A stretch of 64,000 nt of DNA, taken from assembly GCF_001015195.1 (NCBI RefSeq), contig NZ_LDES01000022.1, positions 1-64,000 on the forward strand. Direction: 5' to 3'. Position numbers and translations under genes: made by a program. This stretch comes from Sphingomonas sp. Y57 (GTDB taxonomy: Bacteria; Pseudomonadota; Alphaproteobacteria; Sphingomonadales; Sphingomonadaceae). Below are positions 53,403-62,192 of this stretch, in pieces. The notes below the pieces were generated by a model. The model was not told the origin of the DNA and ran no database searches. It saw only the letters and a program-made list of their open reading frames with translations. Numbering within the stretch: position 1 is the first letter of the stretch; every line of letters starts with the position of its first letter.

Positions 53403-53710
53403 CACGACTCCATATGGCTGGTGAGACGCCTGCGGATCCGACGTCTGTCGCCGCGGCCTGTTCGACCCCGGCTATACGCTGCCCTCCAGGAGCCGAATAG
53501 AAGGGGGCTGCGTCCATCGGTCATCTGATGGTCCCCGCCCCATCCCATCAGATGACCGATGAGTCTGCACGGCCCGGGCCGCGTTACGCAGGTGCGGTTG
53601 ACGCCCCTCCCCCGCATCCTATTCTCATCGGGAAAGCCCAGCTGATCGGCCGAGGCCGGATCGCGGGCGGCTCATATAGGCGCCGCCGCCGGGGCGAAAG
53701 CGAGGATGGA
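53403..53710. other. 308-bp intergenic region between divergent amidohydrolase genes
   Basis: This is the only gap over 300 bases. It is non-coding on both strands as far as I can see; the in-frame extension of the downstream gene lacks a ribosome site. It holds one strong feature, the inverted repeat at 53515-53561, and otherwise GC-rich sequence without a recognisable promoter consensus. Confidence 0.7.
53515..53561. promoter_or_regulatory. 17-bp perfect inverted repeat, candidate operator
   Basis: CATCGGTCATCTGATGG (53515-53531) and CCATCAGATGACCGATG (53545-53561) are exact reverse complements, 13 bases apart. Each arm also contains a small palindrome (CATC-T-GATG), so the site reads as two palindromic half-sites. 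Location in a divergent promoter region suggests regulation of both genes. Its arms do not resemble the IclR repeat. Confidence 0.6.
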
Positions 53711-55450
53711 ATGAGCGCGGAATATGATATCGTGATCCGCGGCGGCACGGTCGTCGACGGCACCGGCACGCCCGGCTTTCAGGCGGACGTGGCGATCAAG
53801 GGCGGCGTCATCGCCGTGGTCGGCACGGTGACGGCCAAGGGCCGCGACGAGATCGACGCGGCCGGCCTGCTGGTAACGCCGGGCTTCGTCGACGTGCACA
53901 CCCATTATGACGGCCAGGTCACCTGGGAGAACACGCTCGCCCCCTCCTCCAACCATGGCGTGACCACGGTCGTGATGGGCAATTGCGGCGTCGGCTTCGC
54001 GCCTTCGCGGCCTGAGCATCGCGAGCTGATGGTCAAGCTCATGGAAGGCGTCGAGGACATTCCCGAGGTGGTGATGACCGACGGCGTCCCATGGAAGTGG
54101 GAGACCTTCCCCGAGTATCTCGATTTCCTCGACACCCGGCACACCGACGTCGATTTCGCCGCGCAGCTGCCGCACAGCCCGTTGCGGGTCTATGTGATGG
54201 GCGAGCGCGGCACCAACCTCGAACCGCCGACCGAGGACGACCTCGCCGAGATGCGCCGCATCACCCGCGAAGCAATCGAGGCAGGCGCGCTGGGCGTCAC
54301 CACCTCGCGCCAGCTCGCGCACAGCTTTCGCGACGGCCGGCCGGCGCCGTCGACCAAAACCGAGATCGACGAGCTGAAGGCACTGGCCGCCGGGCTCAAG
54401 GACGCTGACGCCGGCGTATTTCAGATCATCCCCAACACCAACCTGCCTACGCCGCACGAATGGGGGGTCATCGAGACCCTCAACGAAGCCTCGGGCGGCA
54501 AGTCGGTCAATTTCAGCCTGTTCACCGGATCACAGGTTGTGGGCGGCCCGGAGCCGCTGCTGGACGGCCTGGCCCGAGCCAGACAGGAGGGACGTCGCAT
54601 CCACGGGCAGTTCTTCCCTCGTCCGATCGGCATGCTGTTCGGGATCGAGCTCAGCTATCACCCCTTCTCGCTCAACCCGAGCTACAAGCAGATCGAGCAT
54701 CTGCCGCTGGAGGAGAAGGTCGCGCGGATGCGCGATCCCGCCTTCCGCCAGCGACTCCTTTCAGAGCAGCCCGAAGATCCGAACCCCTTCTTTCTCTGGG
54801 TGGTGCAGCAGACCCACATCCTGTTCCCGCTCGGCGATCCGCCCAACTACAACCCGCATCCGAGCGACAGCATCAAGGCGCGGGCCGAAACGCTGGGCAT
54901 CGACGAGCGCGAGCTGATGTATGACGAGCTGCTGCGCCAGAACGGCAAGGCGATCATCTACTGCCCGATGGGCAATACCGAGAACAACCGCTTCGACGCG
55001 GCGGTCGACCTGTTCGGCAAGCCGGGCACGGTTCTGGGCCTGGGCGACGGCGGCGCGCATTACGGCATGATCTGCGACGCGGCCTATCCGACCTACATGC
55101 TGTCCGAATATGTCCGCGACAGCCGCAAGATGCCGATCGAGCAGGCCGTCAGCATGCTCAGCCGCGAGACCGCCGAGACCGTCAACCTGTTCGATCGCGG
55201 CGTGATCAAGCCCGGCTACAAGGCTGACATCAACCTTATCGACCTCGACCGGCTGCATCTCTATGCACCGCGCGTGAAACATGACCTGCCCGCCGGCGGT
55301 AAGCGGCTCAGCCAGCAGTCCGACGGCTATGAGGCGACGATCGTCTCGGGTGAGATCACCTATCGGCGCGGCCGGCCCACCGGCAAGCTGCCGGGCCGGC
55401 TGGTGCGCCACGGCCGCCCCGCGCCCGCGGACGCACTGGCAGCCGCCTAA
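53711..55450 (+). CDS. D-aminoacylase-like amidohydrolase (copy 2)
   Basis: A 579-residue amidohydrolase closely similar to the gene at 5948 (same start YDIVIRGG, HTHYDGQ metal motif, GNCGVGFAPSRPEHRE, end LPGRLVRHGRPAPADA). GAGGATGGA precedes the ATG at 53711; the longer frame to 53528 is unsupported. Two such copies 48 kb apart in one cluster suggest two related substrates or steps. It heads an operon with a CMD protein and an acyl-CoA synthetase. Bond cleaved unknown. Confidence 0.85.
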   Translation: MSAEYDIVIRGGTVVDGTGTPGFQADVAIKGGVIAVVGTVTAKGRDEIDAAGLLVTPGFVDVHTHYDGQVTWENTLAPSSNHGVTTVVMGNCGVGFAPSRPEHRELMVKLMEGVEDIPEVVMTDGVPWKWETFPEYLDFLDTRHTDVDFAAQLPHSPLRVYVMGERGTNLEPPTEDDLAEMRRITREAIEAGALGVTTSRQLAHSFRDGRPAPSTKTEIDELKALAAGLKDADAGVFQIIPNTNLPTPHEWGVIETLNEASGGKSVNFSLFTGSQVVGGPEPLLDGLARARQEGRRIHGQFFPRPIGMLFGIELSYHPFSLNPSYKQIEHLPLEEKVARMRDPAFRQRLLSEQPEDPNPFFLWVVQQTHILFPLGDPPNYNPHPSDSIKARAETLGIDERELMYDELLRQNGKAIIYCPMGNTENNRFDAAVDLFGKPGTVLGLGDGGAHYGMICDAAYPTYMLSEYVRDSRKMPIEQAVSMLSRETAETVNLFDRGVIKPGYKADINLIDLDRLHLYAPRVKHDLPAGGKRLSQQSDGYEATIVSGEITYRRGRPTGKLPGRLVRHGRPAPADALAAA

Positions 55451-55483
55451 TAAACAATAAGATCATCGACGGAAAGGAACGGC

Positions 55484-55915
55484 GTGGCCAAGCTCGACGA
55501 CAAGCAGGAAGCCGGCATCGGCTTCATCACCGGGATCATGGGGGAGAAGTTCGGCTCGGCGTTCCGCGACTCCGCCGCTTCCGACCGATTCGGCTCGCCG
55601 ATCACCCGCATGGCGGCAACCGCCTGCTTCCATGACGCCTGGCAGCATGAGGGGATCAGCCGCAAGGAGAAGAGCATCGCGATCATCTCGATGCTCGTAG
55701 CCCAGCGCCAGCCGCTGGAACTGAAGAACCACGTCAAGATCGGCATCGCCAACGGCCTGACCGTGGCCGAGCTGGAGGGCATCCTCGTCCAACTCGCCCC
55801 CTATGTCGGCTTCCCCTGCATCGCCACCGCCACCAGCGCGGTGATAGAGGCGATGCGCGAGGCGGGCGTATCGCCCGACGGACTGCAGACGTCGGAAGAG
55901 CGCGGCCTGCTCTGA
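55484..55915 (+). CDS. Carboxymuconolactone decarboxylase (CMD) family protein
   Basis: A 143-residue helical protein starting with GTG; GGAAAGGA precedes it. ELKNHVKIGIANGLTVAELEGILVQLAPYVGFP is the CMD core, with the conserved His in KNH. There is no CxxC, so AhpD-type peroxidase activity is unlikely. It is 33 bases after the amidohydrolase and followed immediately by an acyl-CoA synthetase. A lactone or ring-cleavage decarboxylation is possible; the family also has many uncharacterised members. Confidence 0.82.
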   Translation: MAKLDDKQEAGIGFITGIMGEKFGSAFRDSAASDRFGSPITRMAATACFHDAWQHEGISRKEKSIAIISMLVAQRQPLELKNHVKIGIANGLTVAELEGILVQLAPYVGFPCIATATSAVIEAMREAGVSPDGLQTSEERGLL

Positions 55916-55917
55916 TC

Positions 55918-57519
55918 ATGGACGACGCGGCGAGCCCGCATTTCTCCGGGCTGACCATCTCGCTCGATCACACATTGCCCGAGTTGATCGGCCATGTCGC
56001 CGCGACCTATGGCGACACACCCTTCGTCGTCGGCGAGGACGGCCGGGCGACGAGCTTCGCGGCATTCCGTGACCGGGTGAGCCGGCTCGGGTCGGCGCTG
56101 GTAGCGCACGGCGTCGGCCATGGCGACCGGGTGGCGATCTGGGCGCCGAACAGTCCCGAATGGATGATAGCGGCCTCGGCGATCGAGAGCATCGGCGCGA
56201 TCATGGTGCCGATCAACACCCGCTTCAAGGGCGGCGAGGCGCTCTACGCGCTCGGCAAGACGCGCGCGCGCATCCTGTTCACCGTCGCCGGCTTCCTGGG
56301 CAACGACTATGCCGCGATGCTGCGCCAGGCCGGCGGCGGCGCGGGCGCGGTCCATCCGGTCGCCGCGCTGCCGAACCTGCGTGAGATCGTGCTGCTCGAC
56401 GACGCCTCGCTCGCAGCGTTCGAGGCCGACCGGTGCAGCGACGCCGAACTGGCGGAACGCATCGCCACGGTCCGCCCCGACAGCATCGCCGACATATTGT
56501 TCACCAGCGGCACCACCGGCTTTCCCAAGGGAGCGATGCACAATCACGGCCAGGCGCTGTGGATGGTCGCCAACTGGAACCGCTCGAACGACCTGCGCGC
56601 GGGTGACCGGGCGCTGATCGTCAACCCCTTCTTCCACAGCTTCGGCTATCGGTCGGGCTGGGTGTCGGGCCTCGTTGCCGGGATGACCGTCTTCCCGGTC
56701 GCCAGCTTCGATCCCGAAGCCGTGCTCAAGCTGATCGAGCGCGAGCGGATCAGCGTGTTGATGGGGCCGCCGACCATCTTCACCAGCTTGATGGAACATC
56801 CGAGCTTCGCCAACCACGACATCTCCTCGCTGCGCGTCGGCCATACCGGCGCGGCGAACGTGCCGGTCGACCTGATCCGGGCCGGACGCGAGGTGTTCGG
56901 CTTCGACCTGTTCCTGACCAGCTTCGGACAGACCGAGACGACCGCGCTCGTGACGGTCAACTATCCCGACAGCGATTTCGAGACGATCGCCCGGACGGTC
57001 GGCGTGCCGCTGCCCGGCGTCGAGGTGCGGATCGCCGAGGAAAGTGGCGAACTGCTGGTACGCGGGCCCATCGTCATGCAGGGGTACTTTGAGGACCCGG
57101 AACAGACCGCAGCCACGATCGACGCCGCCGGCTGGCTGCACACCGGTGACGTCGCCTGCCTGAATGAGGACGGCACCGTCCGGATCCTCGACCGGCTGAA
57201 AGACGTCGTCATCGTTGGTGGGTTCAACGCCTATCCGGCCGAGATCGAGCATGTCCTGCGCGCGCATCCGGCCATCGCCGACGTCTGCGTAATCGGCTGG
57301 CCCGACGATCGCATGGGCGAGGTCTGTGCCGCCTGTGTGATCCCGCGCCCCGGAGCCACGCTCTCGCTCGCCGAGCTGACTGCCTGGAGCCGCGAGCGCA
57401 TGGCCAACTACAAGGTACCGCGCCACCTGTTCCTGGTCGAGGATTTCCCCCGCACGCCGCTGGGCAAGATCCAGAAATTCGTGCTGCGCGATCAGCTCGC
57501 GGAGGCTGTTCCGGCCTGA
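55918..57519 (+). CDS. Acyl-CoA synthetase (FadD3-like)
   Basis: A 533-residue adenylate-forming ligase. The phosphate loop FTSGTTGFP begins at 195, followed by FGQTETTA, GYFEDPEQTAAT, HTGDVACLNEDG, DRLKDVVIVGGFNAYPAEIE and the catalytic Lys in TPLGKIQK. It is complete and canonical, unlike the shorter ligase at 11385. The GGFNAYPAEIE and general type resemble FadD3, the CoA ligase of steroid C/D-ring intermediates. Its 3' end overlaps the convergent AraC gene by 28 bases. Confidence 0.9.
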   Translation: MDDAASPHFSGLTISLDHTLPELIGHVAATYGDTPFVVGEDGRATSFAAFRDRVSRLGSALVAHGVGHGDRVAIWAPNSPEWMIAASAIESIGAIMVPINTRFKGGEALYALGKTRARILFTVAGFLGNDYAAMLRQAGGGAGAVHPVAALPNLREIVLLDDASLAAFEADRCSDAELAERIATVRPDSIADILFTSGTTGFPKGAMHNHGQALWMVANWNRSNDLRAGDRALIVNPFFHSFGYRSGWVSGLVAGMTVFPVASFDPEAVLKLIERERISVLMGPPTIFTSLMEHPSFANHDISSLRVGHTGAANVPVDLIRAGREVFGFDLFLTSFGQTETTALVTVNYPDSDFETIARTVGVPLPGVEVRIAEESGELLVRGPIVMQGYFEDPEQTAATIDAAGWLHTGDVACLNEDGTVRILDRLKDVVIVGGFNAYPAEIEHVLRAHPAIADVCVIGWPDDRMGEVCAACVIPRPGATLSLAELTAWSRERMANYKVPRHLFLVEDFPRTPLGKIQKFVLRDQLAEAVPA

Positions 57520-58487
57520 GCCGCCATGCGATAGGCGCGCGGCGAGCAGCCGCTGTTCCTGCGGAACAGGTCGCGGAAGAAGCCGACGTCGCGATAGCCG
57601 ACCAGATGCGCGATCTGCTCGATCGAGAAGCGGGTCCGGTGCAGCATGGACCGGGCCGCATCGAGCCGCGCCTCGCGCAGGTAGCGCGCCGGGCTGATCC
57701 CCATCGACCGCTCGAACCGGCGCGACAGGGTCCGCGCGCTGACATGGAACTGCGCCGCCACCGCGTTGGTGTCGATGTCGTCGTGCATATGGGCGATGAT
57801 CCAGGCGCGCGCCTCGGCGATCAGCAGGTCCTGATTGCTGCGCATCGGCAGCAGCGCATTGTCGGGCACCGCCGTCTCGGGCAGGCCGCAGGCGCGGCGA
57901 TAGCGCTCGGCGAGGCCGTGCGAATGGAAGCGCCGCGTCATGGCTACCACCAGCGCGAACACCGAGGAAGGCTCGGCGGCGGTCAATACCCGGCCATGTT
58001 CGGCAATCGCGCCGACATGGGCGAGCCGGATGTCCGGATGGAGCTGGCGCGCCAGCCGGGCGTGGCGCGGCGGGATCGAGGCAGGGCCGCCGTCGAGCAG
58101 CCCTGCCGCCGCCAGCGCCAGCACGCCCGAGCCGAGCCCCACCACCCAGGCGCCGCGATCACGGTGCCAGCGCAGCCAGTCGCTGAGCAAACGGTCTCCC
58201 CATGGCTCGCCCGCGGACGGATCCTCACCTGCCGCAACATAGACGAGGTCGTAAGGATCGCCGCCGGTCCGAAAGGCGACCGGCCGGCTTTCCGACAGCG
58301 GGGCCTCGCGGAGCCGCGCATCATGCAGCAGGTCGAGGTGGAGCGGTTGCATTCCCGCCTGCCCGTCCAGCTCGCTCGCGAGCCGCTCCGACAGCCGCGC
58401 AAGATCACGCAACGGTGCGAGACTGGCACGTTGGGTGCCGGGATCGCACAGCATGGCGATGCGAAGGAGGTCGGCAGGGCTTGTCAC
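57492..58487 (-). CDS. AraC-family regulator with DJ-1-like domain
   Basis: A 331-residue GlxA-like regulator starting at GTG. The N-terminal domain (RIAMLCDPGTQRASLAPL, WVVGLGSGVLALAAAGLL) is DJ-1/PfpI-like, and the last 120 residues have two HTH motifs (NAVAAQFHVSARTLSRRF and IEQIAHLVGYRDVGFFR). It differs from the regulator at 36246. It is divergent from DUF1214 paralog 3, 81 bases apart, and so is the natural regulator of the 58569-63017 operon. The start could instead be an internal ATG at 58454. Confidence 0.86.
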   Translation of the reverse strand: MTSPADLLRIAMLCDPGTQRASLAPLRDLARLSERLASELDGQAGMQPLHLDLLHDARLREAPLSESRPVAFRTGGDPYDLVYVAAGEDPSAGEPWGDRLLSDWLRWHRDRGAWVVGLGSGVLALAAAGLLDGGPASIPPRHARLARQLHPDIRLAHVGAIAEHGRVLTAAEPSSVFALVVAMTRRFHSHGLAERYRRACGLPETAVPDNALLPMRSNQDLLIAEARAWIIAHMHDDIDTNAVAAQFHVSARTLSRRFERSMGISPARYLREARLDAARSMLHRTRFSIEQIAHLVGYRDVGFFRDLFRRNSGCSPRAYRMAAQAGTASAS

Positions 58488-58568
58488 TTTTACCTATGAT
58501 AATGTCCTGAAAGCTACTGGTCGAGAGGCGTCGGCGGCGCGATCCTCATCCCATAGAAGGAGGGGACA

Positions 58569-59801
58569 ATGGCGATCAGCCCCGAGGAACGGGAAAAGCT
58601 GCGCGCGGCGTGGAACGGTCATTGCGACGCGCTCAGGCAGGTGGCGTCGGAGGCGATCGACGGCGCGCTCGGCGATCCGGCCGACGGCGGCGAGCTGGCC
58701 GAATTGCTGCGCTCGATCGCGCGGCTCGCCGCGATGAGCCTGCAGCATAGGCTCGACTTCAACGACCCCGATTTCCCGCTGTTCCTTCGGCAGATGGACG
58801 ATCGCTACCGCTATGGCGGCCCCGACAACAACATCGCCTATTTCATGGCCGCGCTGCGCGGCGACGCGACCTATCGGCTGCGCGGCAACAATGGCGGCGA
58901 AGGGCGCAGCGTCAATATAGGCCGGCTGTGGCACGACGATATCGCCGCCACCGCCAATGGCGATTTCGAGGTGATCGTCTCGGCCGAGGAACGACCCGGA
59001 AACTGGACCCCGATCGCCCCCGGCCTGGCTGGCGACACCAGCATACCCGATCAATATCCCATCGCCGGCAACGGCATCACCGTGCGTCGCTACGACTGGG
59101 ACTGGGATCGCGACCTGCCGCCGGGCTGGCTCACCATCGAGAGGATCGATCCCGACGCCCCGGCCTATCCCCCCGCCCTGTCCCCCGATCGGCTCGCCGA
59201 CCAGATCGCCAACGCCACCCGTCTGTTCCTGGCCGCCGCCCGCTGGTGGAACCGGCGCGCCGCCAATGTCCGCGCCGACAATCCGCCGAACGTCATCACC
59301 CCGCCGAGCACCGAGCCGCCCGGGGTCCGCAACTTCAAGCCGCCGATGACCGGCGGCAGGGCCTGGCTCTATTACGGCATCATCTGCCTCGACCTCGCCG
59401 AGGACGAGGCGATCCTGATCGAGACCGACCTGCCCGACGGGCCCTATTGGAGCTTCACCCTCTACAATATGTGGTGGGAAGCGCCCGACATCATGAACCG
59501 GCAGACCTCGCTCAACGCCCGCCAGACGCATGTCGACGGCGACGGCAAGGCGCGCTTCGTGATCTCGGCGCGCGATCCGGGGGTGCCCAACTGGCTCGAC
59601 ACCGGCGGCGCCCGGCGCGGCTTCCTCCACTATCGCTGGTTCCGCCCCGACCAGGCGATCCCGACGCCGGCCTCGCGCCTGCTGAAGGTCGACGCCGTCC
59701 GCGCCGCCCTGCCCGCCGATCACCCGGCGGTCGATGCCGAAGCCCGCCGCGCGACGCTGTCGAAGCGCCGCGAGCAACTCGCCCGGCGGTTCCAGCGATG
59801 A
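58569..59801 (+). CDS. DUF1214 domain-containing protein (paralog 3)
   Basis: A 410-residue protein, the longest of the three paralogs. Shared signature: DLAEDEAILIETDLP, GPYWSFTLYN, NRQTSLNARQ and RDPGVPNWLDT. GAAGGAGGGG precedes the ATG. No signal peptide or membrane segment. ATGA overlap with the sulfotransferase gene makes the two a coupled pair. The N-terminal part differs from paralogs 1 and 2, so specificity probably lies there. Function unknown. Confidence 0.8.
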   Translation: MAISPEEREKLRAAWNGHCDALRQVASEAIDGALGDPADGGELAELLRSIARLAAMSLQHRLDFNDPDFPLFLRQMDDRYRYGGPDNNIAYFMAALRGDATYRLRGNNGGEGRSVNIGRLWHDDIAATANGDFEVIVSAEERPGNWTPIAPGLAGDTSIPDQYPIAGNGITVRRYDWDWDRDLPPGWLTIERIDPDAPAYPPALSPDRLADQIANATRLFLAAARWWNRRAANVRADNPPNVITPPSTEPPGVRNFKPPMTGGRAWLYYGIICLDLAEDEAILIETDLPDGPYWSFTLYNMWWEAPDIMNRQTSLNARQTHVDGDGKARFVISARDPGVPNWLDTGGARRGFLHYRWFRPDQAIPTPASRLLKVDAVRAALPADHPAVDAEARRATLSKRREQLARRFQR

Positions 59802-60937
59802 TCGGTTTCGATCCGACCGACGCCGACGCGCTGCACGAGGAAGCGATCGCGCGCACGGGCCGCTCCGATTTCGGCGACGATGACTATCGCGAGGGGCTCG
59901 GCATCCTGATCGGCGCAATCAAGGCCAGCCCGCGCCGCGATCGGATCGCCCCGCGCTTCGGCGCGATGGCGGTCAACCTGCTGGTCAGCCGCGTCGCCTC
60001 ACAGGCCGGGTGGAACGCGCATCCCGAATTGCTCGACGATCCGGTGCCCGCGCCGCTGATCATAACCGGCCTGCCGCGCAGCGGGACCACCATCCTGCAT
60101 TTCCTGATGTCGGTCGATCCGCAATTCCAGTGGACGCCGCGTTGGGTGGGCGAGGCGCCGCTCGTCCGCCCGCCGCGCGAGGAATGGGAAGAGCACCCTC
60201 AGTTCCGCCAGGTCCACGACCGGCTGGAGGCGACGTTCGCCGCCAATCCGGGCCTGCGCGCCGCGCATGACATGGGTGCGGCGCTCGCCGACGAATGCAT
60301 CACTGTCATGAGCCAGAGTTTCATGACCAACAGCTTCAATTCGACGCTGCCACTGCCCGATTATCGCCACTGGTGGTACGAGGCCGACGAGGAACCCTCC
60401 TACCGGCGCTACAAGGACAACCTCCGGCTGATGGGCGCACGGGCGCGCGATCGCACCTGGCTGCTCAAGAATCCGTCGCACAGCTACGGCATGGACGCGA
60501 TGTTGCGGGTCTTTCCCGACGCGCGGGTGGTGGTGCTCCATCGCAACCCGGTCGAGACGATCGCCTCGGGCGCGAGCCTGATCTGGCGCAACGGCCAGCT
60601 GTTCGAGAAGGAGGAGACCGGCCCGATCCGGCTCGACATCTTCGCCCGCGCGGTCGAGCGGATGCACGAGGCGCGCGAGCGGCATCCCGGCGCGGCGGTG
60701 CTCGATGTCCATTATCGCGACCTGATCGCGGACAAGCTGGGCACGGTGCGGCGCATCTACCGCCATTTCGGCCTGACGCTCAGTGCCGAGGCCGAGACGG
60801 CGATGCAGGCGTTCATCGGCGACAACCCGCAGGGCAAGCACGGCCGGCACGATTATTCGTCGGGCGAATTCGGCATCACCGACGATCAGGTCCGCGAGCG
60901 CTTCGCCGATTACATCGCGCGCCACAACCTCGCATGA
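59798..60937 (+). CDS. Sulfotransferase family protein
   Basis: A 379-residue protein with the 5'-phosphosulfate loop GLPRSGTT at 91-98 (PLIITGLPRSGTTILHFL), and the 3'-phosphate-binding region VVVLHRNPVETIASGASLIW. It would transfer a sulfo group from PAPS to a hydroxyl or amine, or belong to the related family with unproven activity. The start overlaps the DUF1214 stop by four bases. Such an enzyme in a catabolic cluster is unusual: a sulfated intermediate could be a leaving-group activation, or detoxification. Confidence 0.82.
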   Translation: MIGFDPTDADALHEEAIARTGRSDFGDDDYREGLGILIGAIKASPRRDRIAPRFGAMAVNLLVSRVASQAGWNAHPELLDDPVPAPLIITGLPRSGTTILHFLMSVDPQFQWTPRWVGEAPLVRPPREEWEEHPQFRQVHDRLEATFAANPGLRAAHDMGAALADECITVMSQSFMTNSFNSTLPLPDYRHWWYEADEEPSYRRYKDNLRLMGARARDRTWLLKNPSHSYGMDAMLRVFPDARVVVLHRNPVETIASGASLIWRNGQLFEKEETGPIRLDIFARAVERMHEARERHPGAAVLDVHYRDLIADKLGTVRRIYRHFGLTLSAEAETAMQAFIGDNPQGKHGRHDYSSGEFGITDDQVRERFADYIARHNLA

Positions 60938-60950
60938 CGGAGAAGAGACC

Positions 60951-61439
60951 ATGAAATTCGAGGGCGATCTCTATCAGATCGGCGTCGTCGTGCGTGACAT
61001 CGATACGGGCATGGAACGCTATCGCCGCCTCTTCGGCCTCGGCCCCTTCTGGCGGCTCGATACCGACTATGAAGGGCGTTATCGAGACTGGCGCGGCCGT
61101 TTCGCCAATCGCAACGCCTTCACCCGATGGGGCAACGTCTATCTCGAGATGATCGAGCCCGTGGTCGGCGAGGGTAATGCCAAGGAATGGCTGGAGACGC
61201 GCGGCGAGGGAATCTTTCACCTCGGCTATGCGGTCGACGACCTCGGCCAGCGGCCCGGCGGTGTCGAATGCGTGTTCGAAAGCTGGGGGGCGACCCTGCC
61301 CAATGGCGACGCTGCGGTGATCCACCTCGATACGGTCGGACAGCTCGGCTATTTCGTCGAACTGTCCGACCGCGCGCTCGTCACCAAGCTCAACGCCCGC
61401 ATCGATCAGTATATGATCGAACAGGGAGCGTCCGCATGA
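60951..61439 (+). CDS. VOC (glyoxalase/epimerase) family protein
   Basis: A 162-residue beta-alpha-beta-beta-beta protein with two VOC modules: YQIGVVVRDIDTGMERYRRLFGLGPF and IFHLGYAVDDLGQRPGG. Candidate metal ligands are Gln, Glu (LEMIEPV), His (IFHLG) and Glu (GYFVEL), the layout of glyoxalase and methylmalonyl-CoA epimerase members. GGAGAAGAG precedes the ATG. ATGA overlap with the next SDR. Isomerase, epimerase or ring-cleavage roles all remain possible. Confidence 0.8.
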   Translation: MKFEGDLYQIGVVVRDIDTGMERYRRLFGLGPFWRLDTDYEGRYRDWRGRFANRNAFTRWGNVYLEMIEPVVGEGNAKEWLETRGEGIFHLGYAVDDLGQRPGGVECVFESWGATLPNGDAAVIHLDTVGQLGYFVELSDRALVTKLNARIDQYMIEQGASA

Positions 61440-62182
61440 ACCGCCGCTTCGAGGGCAAGGTCGCGATCGTCACCGGCGCCGGCGCCGGGATCGGCCGGGC
61501 CTGCATGGCGCGGCTCGCGAGCGAAGGCGCGATCGTGGTCGGCACCGACGTCAATGCGGACAAGCTCGATGCCACCGTCGCGGCGGCAGGCGCCGGCGCC
61601 CATGGCATGATCTGCGACGTCGCCGACCAGGCGGCGATCGACGCCATGGTGGCCGAGGTCGTCGCGCGCTTCGGCGGGGTCCATGTGCTGGTCAACAATG
61701 CCGGGATCGGCAACCCCCGGCGGCTGCGGCTCCACGAGCAGCCGCCCGAGGACTGGGACAAGGTGATGGGGGTCAATGTGCGCGGCGTCTACCTGATGCA
61801 GCGCGCGGTGATCCCGCACATGCTGCGCCAGGGCGGCGGGTCGATCGTCAACATGGCCTCGACCGGCAGCTTCCGCGCGACCGCGCTGTCGAGCCCCTAC
61901 ATCACCTCGAAGGGTGCGGTGCTGATGATGACCCGCGCCGCCGCCGCCGAATATGCGCGCGACAATATCCGCATCAACGCGGTCTGCCCCGGCACCACCA
62001 ACACCGACATCCTCGCCAACAGCAGCGCCGAGATGATCGAGATGCTCGTCGCCCGCTCGCCCCAGGGCCGGCTGGGCGAGCCCGAGGAGGTCGCCGCACT
62101 GGTCGCCTTCCTCGCCTCGGACGAGGCGCCGCACATCCATGGCGGCGCCTATCTGATCGACGGCGGCCGTAGCGCGATCTGA
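61436..62182 (+). CDS. SDR family oxidoreductase
   Basis: Classical SDR of 248 residues: TGAGAGIGRACMARL, the TDVNADK loop (Asp, NAD-preferring), NNAG, NMASTGSF and YITSK. The C-terminal LVAFLASDEAPHIHGGAYLIDGG is typical. It begins inside the stop of the VOC gene. Its position after a VOC protein and before another SDR fits sequential oxidation of an intermediate. Confidence 0.88.
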   Translation: MNRRFEGKVAIVTGAGAGIGRACMARLASEGAIVVGTDVNADKLDATVAAAGAGAHGMICDVADQAAIDAMVAEVVARFGGVHVLVNNAGIGNPRRLRLHEQPPEDWDKVMGVNVRGVYLMQRAVIPHMLRQGGGSIVNMASTGSFRATALSSPYITSKGAVLMMTRAAAAEYARDNIRINAVCPGTTNTDILANSSAEMIEMLVARSPQGRLGEPEEVAALVAFLASDEAPHIHGGAYLIDGGRSAI

Positions 62183-62192
62183 GGAGGCGAGC

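Noticed and set aside
55801-57426. A 541-codon minus-strand frame opposite the FadD3-like ligase
   Set aside because: The ligase carries all adenylation motifs; the opposite frame does not resemble any family.
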